This document shows, piece by piece, positions 8,501 through 13,157 of a DNA stretch of 17,618 nt. The DNA is taken from positions 1 through 17,618 of the forward strand of contig CAZHJA010000014.1 in assembly GCA_964532865.1 (NCBI GenBank), written 5' to 3'. The DNA comes from CAZHJA01 sp964532865. Lineage in GTDB: Bacteria; Patescibacteriota; Microgenomatia; UBA1406; GWC2-37-13. Position 1 is the first letter of the stretch. Each line of letters opens with the position of its first letter. Made by a program: the position numbers and the translations under genes. Below the pieces are notes generated by a model. It was given only the letters and a program-made list of their open reading frames with translations. It made no database searches and was not told the DNA's origin.

Positions 8501-10080
8501 CTTGTTGTGTAAACACTGTATGTGCCTGATTTGGAAAGTGTAAAGTCATCAATTTTTACTGTTTTTCCTTTTCTTACAACAAGACCAAACTCTCTTTCTT
8601 CATTTGCCCCTGTTATTGTCCCTGTTAATTTATACCATCCGCTCTCTCCTGAAACAGCAGAGTATGTTGTAGATATTGTTGAACCATTGTAGTAAAGTTG
8701 GGCTACATTTTCATCAATCACACCTCCTCCATCACCTGTTGAGTCATAAGCATAAACTGAGAAATCATAAGTTGAAGTATCTCCAACATTAACAGATTGA
8801 TAGATTTTACCATTAGAAACAGAGCCTACGGAAACTGTATCGCCTCCTGCACCAGACCGACCGGATGAAGAGGAAAAAGAGTGAGAGATGTCTACGGTAT
8901 CACTGGCACAACGCAACCCAACGCTGCTGTTCTGAGCCGCCGGAATAGAGTTCAGAGACAACGTGAATGCTCCTGCGCTGGCGCTACGATTCCAACTCCC
9001 GCCACGGTGGAAAGCATAAGGACCGCCTGAAGCAGATCCTTGATAATATTGCCCTACTCCGTAATCAGCATCATAGTAGTTGCTATCGCTTGGCCGCGTT
9101 AAATCCGAGCTTAAGGTGCCAAAGTCTGTCACTGTCTGCCATTCAACCCAAGCACTTGGATTTCCCACAGGCTTATCTGCTCCATTGATGGTATTATCTG
9201 TCCACTCCCAGACATTGCCTGGTATATCCCAAAGTACAGAACTATTTGAGAGAGTCTGAACCCGTACCTGATTGCCTGCGGTTCCAGATTGTCCGTTTAA
9301 TGTATAGGTGGGACAACTGCTTGGATTTTCTGTAGTGCCTGCACTGTCTGTATATGCACAACGGTAATCACCCGTATCAGTAGTTGATGCAATTCGGGCT
9401 TTTGCAGGCTGGTTATCATTGTGACCTGCAAATAAGTATCCGCTTCCGACTGTGCCCCCTGACCAGTTTGTATCTTGTGCTTCAATATTCCTTGCAATAG
9501 TCATCCATTCGTTGTTTGTAATAAGATGGGCGCTTGTATCCCCCAATGTTACCGTTGAACATCTTGTGATAGATTCGGTTTGTTGTATATTTGCTATTGG
9601 GTAACCTGAAGCAACTGAAACTACTTGTCTATTGTTTGCACTTGTACATTCGGTTGTATTGTCATCATATGTATTATATGTGCTGGTTTCTGGGCTTGTA
9701 AGGCCTGTTGTAGGATCTGAAGTTAAAGCACATTTGGCTTCATATTTCATTACTAGGAAATTTTCTGTTAAATAAGTTCCGCTTCCAGGCACTTCAACCC
9801 AGCCAGATGGGGCAACTGCTGCTGTACTCCAGCTTGAATTATCTGAAGCAAATGCAGGATTTGTTATTTTATTAACACCAGCTATAGGATGAGCGCCATT
9901 TGCATCAACTGCAACAAGATTTGAGTCATAAGTATAATCACTTGAGGTTTCAACAGAAAATGTCCATGTTTTAGTAGTATCGTTTAATGCAAAAACATAA
10001 GGGATAATTGTTTGAAAAATAACAAAGTAGCAACTTAATGCCATAATTAATCCAAAGATAATATGCTTCTTATACTTCAT
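5548..10080 (-). CDS. DGR target: giant secreted protein with internal variable FGE/C-type-lectin domain and FN3 repeats
   Basis: A 1510-residue protein. It has a signal peptide (residues 1-31, basic start, hydrophobic core, PYVFA). An FGE/sulfatase-modifying-factor-like domain (about 94-394) follows, recognised from WVEVPGSGTY, MKYEAK, LITNNEWMTIARNI, GNVWEW and the terminal RGGSW...GLRCASD. The DGR variable repeat encodes residues 356-394, the last segment of this domain. Beyond lie a Ser/Gly linker (395-415), a carbohydrate-binding-like beta domain (about 415-520), further beta domains (about 530-885), and FN3 modules at about 888-985, 990-1090, 1095-1188, 1190-1280, 1283-1377 and 1380-1483. 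A short amphipathic tail ends it, with no LPXTG motif or C-terminal TM, so the surface anchor is unclear. I see no sign that the FGE domain is enzymatic; in DGR targets it serves as a binding scaffold. The FGE-coding DNA is visibly GC-richer than the stalk. Likely role: a variable surface adhesin or receptor. Confidence 0.93.
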   Translation of the reverse strand: MKYKKHIIFGLIMALSCYFVIFQTIIPYVFALNDTTKTWTFSVETSSDYTYDSNLVAVDANGAHPIAGVNKITNPAFASDNSSWSTAAVAPSGWVEVPGSGTYLTENFLVMKYEAKCALTSDPTTGLTSPETSTYNTYDDNTTECTSANNRQVVSVASGYPIANIQQTESITRCSTVTLGDTSAHLITNNEWMTIARNIEAQDTNWSGGTVGSGYLFAGHNDNQPAKARIASTTDTGDYRCAYTDSAGTTENPSSCPTYTLNGQSGTAGNQVRVQTLSNSSVLWDIPGNVWEWTDNTINGADKPVGNPSAWVEWQTVTDFGTLSSDLTRPSDSNYYDADYGVGQYYQGSASGGPYAFHRGGSWNRSASAGAFTLSLNSIPAAQNSSVGLRCASDTVDISHSFSSSSGRSGAGGDTVSVGSVSNGKIYQSVNVGDTSTYDFSVYAYDSTGDGGGVIDENVAQLYYNGSTISTTYSAVSGESGWYKLTGTITGANEEREFGLVVRKGKTVKIDDFTLSKSGTYSVYTTSAYENAQVTTWDSFTETASFSGNASVVYQLCTNEGATCETGSSWQYWDGNSWETASNTTHVNTDDELTQTAMQALSVTSQKLSVKAIMSFGGADTPSITSFAIGLTTDTTPPTTNASSLAMLSSAGGSSVSSNGWTKESSPYFSWTAGADNAGGSGLKGYCLYLGTDEDGNPETSKGLLGTSPVDTTDTTCQFIISSTSIDFATASYKGDTWLSSSTASYYLNIKAIDNADNIYSGNSTQFQFRFDNTDPSNPSGLSAPQEYQREIESITVYWAVSGSVGSSDSHSGVKGYQYRIGSSGTWYGSSHNGSQDCDDVIETASYTLDADYDSLSTGENTFYLRTWDNACNVADSYITAILKYNASSPTAPQNLSVTPSTNTENSFAFSWDAPESYSGQSSGLSYCYSINSVPSATSCTWTSNTSLSADSYATQPGTNTFYVVAKDEAGNVNYEAYDSVNFTANTSAPGVPRNMDIADISIKATSNWKLVLSWDAPSDVGAGVSTYKVYQSTTSDSCSSDFTSFSSIGSTAGTSYTDTDLSQQNYYYCVKACDSANNCSAVSSTVTGYPDGKYTSSASLSSGPSAGSITTKKVTITWSTSRESDSKVQYGVSSGSYYDEEPSKSSQVTSHSITLTSLSPGTTYHYKAKWTDEDGNTGISDEKSFTTDAAPTVKDVSVKNIGISSAIIEFTSTGASKVKIYYGKTTTFGGLKEISTSVSETTYTTQLVGLEDGTKYFYKINTFDSEGDEYEGTILFFNTLPRPRISKVRIQQVKNTAQPTVLVSWTSNTQVSSIVSYYPEGEASSAKDEVNVALVKGNHRMVIRSLIPKTQYILIVKGRDKIGNEAVSDTQRFTTATDTRPPQIMEVRVEGEAVPPVSGAAQESNAQLVVSWNTDEPSTGQVEFGEGTGTTYTQKTQEDSNLTLNHLVIISGLTPSKVYHLRAISKDKAGNEAKSIDTVTITPKATENALNLVITSLQEAFGFLGKLKK
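8899..9017 (-). repeat. DGR variable repeat (VR)
   Basis: This 119-bp stretch aligns without gaps to the TR at 11620-11738 (offset 2721). I count 16 substitutions. Fourteen fall on TR adenines (coding strand), at VR positions 8922, 8924, 8936, 8937, 8948, 8949, 8957, 8958, 8976, 8978, 8984, 8987, 8988 and 8996. Two do not (8928, G to A; 9008, T to A). All adenine changes hit codon positions 1 or 2. Residues changed relative to the TR are 358, 362, 365, 366, 368, 369, 375, 378, 382, 385, 386 and 387. The 3' 23 bp (8899-8921) are identical to the TR and GC-rich, as expected for the initiation-of-mutagenic-homing (IMH) region. Confidence 0.96.
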
Positions 10081-10258
10081 ATTTTTCTATATGATATTTT
10101 AAATATATATTTTTTGTTATTAAATTACAAATAATCCTCCGCTTTTTAAGGCGGTGTGATTTTTTTCTCAAATAACTTTTTATTGATTCAAAAGGAATAT
10201 ATTTATCTGCGACATGTACTAATTCTTTTGCAATATATCCTCTTGACGAAAAGATCAT
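10070..10258 (-). CDS. Small basic hypothetical protein between RT and target
   Basis: A 62-codon ORF with an ATG start, in the gap between the reverse transcriptase and the target gene on the same strand. Its last codons overlap the target start by 11 bp, an arrangement that could couple translation of the target to it. An AGGTGA stretch lies about 11 nt upstream of the ATG and could act as a weak Shine-Dalgarno site. The product is lysine/arginine-rich in the middle (SYLRKKSHRLKKRR) with no signal peptide or TM. I do not recognise a family. It could be a small nucleic-acid-binding DGR accessory protein, a leader peptide controlling the target, or a chance ORF in AT-rich spacer DNA. Confidence 0.4.
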   Translation of the reverse strand: MIFSSRGYIAKELVHVADKYIPFESIKSYLRKKSHRLKKRRIICNLITKNIYLKYHIEKYEV

Positions 10259-10276
10259 TGCATTTTTCTATCACCT

Positions 10277-10292
10277 ATTATTAATTAATAAT
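10277..10292. repeat. AT-only 16-bp palindrome in the RT to target gap
   Basis: ATTATTAATTAATAAT reads the same on both strands. It lies just upstream of the small ORF that precedes the target gene and so could be an operator. Being pure A/T in AT-rich DNA, it may equally be chance. Confidence 0.3.
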
Positions 10293-10332
10293 TAACAATA
10301 ATATTACTACATTTCTTACTTGTTTTGTAAAG

Positions 10333-11418
10333 TCAAAACATAGATTTTTTCAAATTATATGCATTAGCGTGTTTTAAATGTCCGTAGAAAGATACTTGTT
10401 TTTGCAGAAGTTCTTTTTTACTAATTATTTTGTTTTTTTCCTGTTTTTGAAACCTGTGGTATTTTTTCTGAAAGCGTCTTAAAGTTGATGCTCTGATAAG
10501 GACATGATCATAAAAAATTCTATATCCGACAAAAGCAACTCCATTTTTTACATTTTGAATTATTGATTTTTTAGGGTGAAGAGATAGTTGCAATTTTTTA
10601 GATAAAAAGGCTTGTATTTTTAGTTTGGTTCTGCGGAGATGCTTTTTATTATGATGAATAATAAAAAAATCATCCATATATCTACCATACCAGCGTTCTC
10701 TTAAGTTTTCTTTTACAAAGTGATCTAAAGGATTTAAGTACACATTGGCAAAAAGCTGGCTAGTAAGATTACCGATAGGAAGACCTTTCCTTTCTGTTGT
10801 TGAAACGATTTCTGGAGGAAAACTATTAATTGACCCTGTTTTATTAGCTACCCTATGTTTTGTTAAGATTGTTTCGATTAATGATAGTGTTTTTTTACAA
10901 ATAATTTTCTTTTTAATAAGTGTTAGGAGAATATCCCATGATACAAAAGGGAAGAATTTTTTAATATCACATTGAAGAATGTAAAGAGGCGTGTTTTTGC
11001 CGTAAATACAGCGGGCTGATGTAAGAAATTTTTTCATGCGTCTAGCTCCATAATGTGTGCCTTTTTTTGATCTGCAGGCATATGCATCTTTGATAAACGA
11101 TTTGTCAAATAATGGCTCAATTGCAGAAACCAAAGCATGCTGAACCACTCTATCTCTAAAATGAGGTGCCGCTATATTACGTTTCTTAGGATCAGTGACA
11201 ATAAAGCATGTATAAGGAAAAGGATAATAACTATTGAATTGAAGCTCATACTTGAGCTTTAAAAGATTGTTTTCCAAAAAGAAATCAAACCTGCAAACAC
11301 TGTGTTTTTCTCTATTATCTCGCCTGGCTCGATTATATGAGTTAAGCAAGTGATTAAAACTAAAAATGTCTTTATAGTGCATATCTACTTTAAAAACACA
11401 CCTTAGGGGCAGTCGCAT
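10333..11418 (-). CDS. DGR reverse transcriptase
   Basis: A retron/group II-like polymerase of the DGR class (361 residues from this start) that copies the TR RNA into adenine-mutagenised cDNA. The motifs, in order, are RNIAAPHFRDRVVQHAL (about 80-96), the first catalytic aspartate in CDIKKFFPF (D151), GLPIGNLTSQLFANVYL (about 212-228), YMDD (247-250, the catalytic DD pair) and GVAFVGYRI (about 293-301). The SQ in LPIGNLTSQ, where most RTs have QG, is the signature of DGR enzymes. The length fits the family. Three in-frame starts exist. TTG 11430 is unlikely. ATG 11418 follows a GGGGGAG Shine-Dalgarno-like run but lies in the loop of a strong hairpin. ATG 11382 (MHYKDIF...) sits just after the hairpin and matches where DGR RTs usually begin. 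I used 11418 for its ribosome site; 11382 (349 residues) is a serious alternative. Confidence 0.95.
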   Translation of the reverse strand: MRLPLRCVFKVDMHYKDIFSFNHLLNSYNRARRDNREKHSVCRFDFFLENNLLKLKYELQFNSYYPFPYTCFIVTDPKKRNIAAPHFRDRVVQHALVSAIEPLFDKSFIKDAYACRSKKGTHYGARRMKKFLTSARCIYGKNTPLYILQCDIKKFFPFVSWDILLTLIKKKIICKKTLSLIETILTKHRVANKTGSINSFPPEIVSTTERKGLPIGNLTSQLFANVYLNPLDHFVKENLRERWYGRYMDDFFIIHHNKKHLRRTKLKIQAFLSKKLQLSLHPKKSIIQNVKNGVAFVGYRIFYDHVLIRASTLRRFQKKYHRFQKQEKNKIISKKELLQKQVSFYGHLKHANAYNLKKSMF

Positions 11419-11435
11419 TGACTCCCCCAAGGTGT
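11391..11435 (-). terminator. Strong hairpin plus T-tract between TR spacer and RT (terminator or attenuator)
   Basis: On the minus strand, arms 11435-11420 and 11414-11398 pair with one mismatch and one bulged base around a 5-nt loop (11419-11415). The GC-rich stem is followed by GTTTTT (11397-11392). This is the form of an intrinsic terminator. The GGGGGAG ribosome site lies in the 5' arm and the 11418 ATG in the loop, so the same structure could also hide the RT start from ribosomes. It marks the likely 3' end of the TR RNA or a control point for RT expression. Confidence 0.7.
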
Positions 11436-11472
11436 ATCATACTCAAAATTGAGCATGCAAAAACCTATTTAC

Positions 11473-11499
11473 CCTTTTTTGGTATATTACCGAAAAAGG
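11473..11499 (-). other. Second spacer hairpin of the DGR RNA
   Basis: Arms 11473-11484 and 11488-11499 form a 12-position stem with 11 matches (a C/A mismatch in the minus-strand RNA) around a 3-nt loop. It lies between the TR and the RT gene, within the predicted TR-spacer RNA. Confidence 0.55.
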
Positions 11500-11518
11500 A
11501 ATACAGGCATTATGTTTG

Positions 11519-11538
11519 CTCTTGACGTTTGTCAAGAG
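11519..11538 (-). other. Perfect 8-bp stem, 4-nt loop hairpin downstream of TR
   Basis: CTCTTGAC and GTCAAGAG form a perfect 8-bp stem with a 4-nt loop (AAAC on the minus strand), 81 nt past the 3' end of the TR. Its geometry resembles the 8-bp/4-nt hairpin known next to DGR variable repeats, but here it lies on the TR side, inside the spacer RNA. Confidence 0.6.
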
Positions 11539-11619
11539 ACTGGAGGAAAATACTGTGATCTTTATGTACCCTGGATACACATCCTTAAAAAGTGCATCAC
11601 TCGCAACTGGCAATTTTTG

Positions 11620-11738
11620 ATCACTGGCACAACGCAACCCAATGTTGCCGTTCTGATTCGCCGGAATATTGTTCAGATTCAACGTGAATGCTCCTGTGTT
11701 GGCGTTATTATTCCAATTCCCGCCACGGAGGAAAGCAT
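11620..11738 (-). repeat. DGR template repeat (TR)
   Basis: This 119-bp stretch lies 60 bp after the avd stop and matches the VR except for 16 positions. Read in the VR frame it is rich in AAY (Asn) codons, the arrangement that lets adenine mutagenesis reach many residues but never create a stop. By hand count it has about 33 adenines, of which 14 differ in the VR; only 2 of the other 86 positions differ. The 3' 23 bp (11620-11642) are identical in the VR. Confidence 0.96.
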
Positions 11739-11798
11739 CTTAAGCAATTTTGTAATTTTCCCCCTCATGTTAAATATATACAATTATATTATGGTACC

Positions 11799-12140
11799 TT
11801 ACCTTACACTTTTCATCCAACCGTAAAGCATTTTTCCAATCTCATTCATTTTTTCAGCCGCATATGTGTACTGCCTTATACTTATAAATCTCAAATCTTT
11901 TGAAAGACGAATAAGGATACGAAGTTTATCTAATTTATTAGAAATCTCAATCTGAAGCGCTGATCTTTCCTGACCCCTTACTTTATTTGCAGAAATAACA
12001 AGAACAAGTAAGGAAATACAAAGCTCCTCAATATGACGACCCAAAACTAATCTGTGGCTCTTGGGAATACGATTAATAAGCGGATACATCCATAATACAA
12101 AATCATATAGTTTTTGATAAATAAGAAGCTGTTTAGACAT
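11799..12140 (-). CDS. avd: DGR accessory variability determinant (Avd-like four-helix bundle protein)
   Basis: A 113-residue, basic, all-helical protein of the Avd/23S-intervening-sequence four-helix-bundle family. In known DGRs it forms a barrel-shaped pentamer that binds the RT and TR RNA and is needed for cDNA synthesis. Family features visible are LYDFVLWMYPLINRIPKSHRLVLGRHIEEL (quoted in parts: LYDFVLW at 11-17, IPKSHRLVLG at 25-34), the helix LDKLRILIRLSKDL (70-83) and the C-terminal EKMNEIGKMLYGWMK (96-110). The length is typical. It is the first gene of the DGR, 60 bp ahead of the TR. An extended -10 box ends 8 nt before the ATG and no Shine-Dalgarno site is present, suggesting a leaderless message. 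Confidence rests on both sequence and position next to a proven TR. Confidence 0.92.
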   Translation of the reverse strand: MSKQLLIYQKLYDFVLWMYPLINRIPKSHRLVLGRHIEELCISLLVLVISANKVRGQERSALQIEISNKLDKLRILIRLSKDLRFISIRQYTYAAEKMNEIGKMLYGWMKSVR

Positions 12141-12148
12141 TGGCTAAA

Positions 12149-12157
12149 ATTATATCA
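12149..12157 (-). promoter_or_regulatory. Extended -10 promoter of avd / DGR operon
   Basis: Minus strand TGATATAAT is a perfect extended -10 (TGnTATAAT). No good -35 is seen, as is allowed for extended -10 promoters. It ends 8 nt before the avd ATG, so transcription should begin at about the start codon. Confidence 0.55.
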
Positions 12158-12291
12158 AAACAAGATAGTGTTTTCTAAGCTGACTAAGAGTGGATACATA
12201 GGCAACACTTTTGTTATCGTTCTTTTTTCTGCCTTATATAAAATCCTTCAGAAGTGATAGTTGTGTTTCTCAACTTGTTCATATCTTTTGT

Positions 12292-12311
12292 TTAAGAAAG
12301 TTAATTCTTAA
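12292..12311. repeat. 7-bp inverted repeat upstream of the NYN gene
   Basis: TTAAGAA and TTCTTAA flank a 6-nt centre. It sits in the 194-bp divergent region between avd and the NYN gene, just ahead of the predicted -10, and could be an operator. The rest of that region shows no gene. Confidence 0.3.
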
Positions 12312-12320
12312 CAGATTGAT

Positions 12321-12326
12321 TATTAT
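12321..12326 (+). promoter_or_regulatory. Possible -10 box of the NYN gene
   Basis: TATTAT ends 8 nt before the ATG at 12335, the same spacing as in avd and rpsO. I see no clear -35, and the region is AT-rich, so this is weak. Confidence 0.3.
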
Positions 12327-12334
12327 TTATTAAT

Positions 12335-12877
12335 ATGATAAAAATAAAAATAAAATTAACTATGTTAAAAAAGTTTATCAAAGGTGAAGTTTATGTATTT
12401 ATAGATGCTGCTAATATTTTTTATGCTCAAAGAACTTTAAAATGGAGAATATCCTACGAAAAATTGATGAAATATTTTAAGAAAGAATGCGGGAAAAATA
12501 CAAAGTGTTTTGTCTATATCGCCACAATACCGGGAAACGAGAAACAAAAGAAATTTTTAGACCTTTTAGACATTTTAGGATATATACTAAGAACAAAACC
12601 AATTAAAATTATCAATTTAAAGAATAAAGAAAAGCTTTGGAAGGGTAATTTAGATCTTGAATTGGCTTTAGATATGATTGATACTCTTAACAGCTACAAA
12701 ACCGCTATTTTAATATCTGGCGATAGTGATTTTGCTGCTGTTGTGGATAGAGTAAAGAGAGCAGGCAAGAGAGTTTTAGTGATATCAACCAAAAACCATA
12801 TTTCAAAAGAATTGATAGAAAGAGCAAAATATATAGATTTTCGAAAGTTAAAAAAATTCTGGTGTTTAGAAAAATAA
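12335..12877 (+). CDS. NYN-domain (LabA/DUF88-type) putative RNase
   Basis: A 180-residue cytoplasmic protein of the PIN-like NYN fold, a family of metal-dependent RNases that act on structured RNA or tRNA/rRNA. The acidic active-site set is complete: D24 and N27 in VFIDAANIFY, D107 and D113 in KGNLDLELALDM, and D130/D132 in ILISGDSDF. A basic stretch (KRAGKRVLVI) follows. It is transcribed away from avd, with a 194-bp gap, and ends 9 bp before the rpsO-pnp terminator stem, so it is convergent with that operon. Starts at 12335 and at 12362 (MLKKFIKG) are both possible; neither has a Shine-Dalgarno site, and I favour the first for its upstream -10-like box. NYN proteins are common in CPR genomes, so a link to the DGR is only positional. 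Confidence 0.88.
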   Translation: MIKIKIKLTMLKKFIKGEVYVFIDAANIFYAQRTLKWRISYEKLMKYFKKECGKNTKCFVYIATIPGNEKQKKFLDLLDILGYILRTKPIKIINLKNKEKLWKGNLDLELALDMIDTLNSYKTAILISGDSDFAAVVDRVKRAGKRVLVISTKNHISKELIERAKYIDFRKLKKFWCLEK

Positions 12878-12904
12878 AAAAAAGTCCCTCGCCGAAGCGA
12901 GGGA
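12876..12904 (-). terminator. Intrinsic terminator of the rpsO-pnp operon
   Basis: On the minus strand TCCCTCGC, a TTCG tetraloop and GCGAGGGA form a perfect 8-bp GC-rich stem, followed by C and eight T residues. It faces transcription from pnp, about 250 bp after the pnp stop. The T-tract overlaps the NYN stop codon. In the plus direction no T-run follows, so it should work one way only. Confidence 0.88.
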
Positions 12905-12965
12905 GGTACGTCTCTATTTTGAATATTAACATAAAGAGTTTTGTTTGTCAAATATAAGTCTTCTC

Positions 12966-13015
12966 CAATACAAGATGAGCCTGAACGAGGGCTTGATTTC
13001 AATACAACTTGAGCC
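12966..13015. repeat. Two imperfect 16-bp direct repeats in the pnp 3' region
   Basis: CAATACAAnnTGAGCC occurs at 12966-12981 and 13000-13015, differing only at the two n positions, with a 34-bp period. A third, poorer trace follows near 13020. The gene-free 12905-13157 region otherwise shows no convincing ORF, tRNA or riboswitch; it would be the 3' untranslated part of the pnp message. Confidence 0.35.
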
Positions 13016-13157
13016 CATAACAAATGAGAGCCATAATAAATGATATATGACTATAACCATGAATGACTCTCAATTACAAACTATAGCTGTGCGGTGTCCA
13101 AGAGATACTATACACTTTATGAGGTTTGGGTATAGAAAGAAGAAATGCTGCAAAATA

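Larger units (their letters stand above)
11392..11738 (-). ncRNA. Predicted DGR template RNA (TR plus structured spacer)
   Basis: In characterised DGRs the RT-Avd complex primes and copies a transcript made of the TR and a structured 3' spacer. Here the TR (11738-11620) is followed by about 180 nt without a convincing gene, holding hairpins at 11538-11519, 11499-11473 and 11435-11398, the last with a terminal T-tract. I infer one RNA of about 340 nt whose 3' end is the T-tract. The 5' end is not defined; it may be processed from an avd-TR transcript starting at the avd promoter. Confidence 0.6.

Noticed and set aside
10139..10160. CCGC/GCGG hairpin followed by a T-run in the plus direction
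   Set aside because: The stem is only 4 bp plus a bulged extension, no plus-strand gene precedes it, and it lies within the small ORF.
11443..11682. 79-codon minus-strand ORF that reads through the TR and spacer
   Set aside because: Its first third is simply the TR read in the VR frame, and the rest crosses two hairpins. It shows no family resemblance and is best explained as template RNA, not protein.
12694..13023. Minus-strand ORFs (75 and 109 codons) across the terminator
   Set aside because: They run through the rpsO-pnp terminator hairpin and antisense to the NYN catalytic region.
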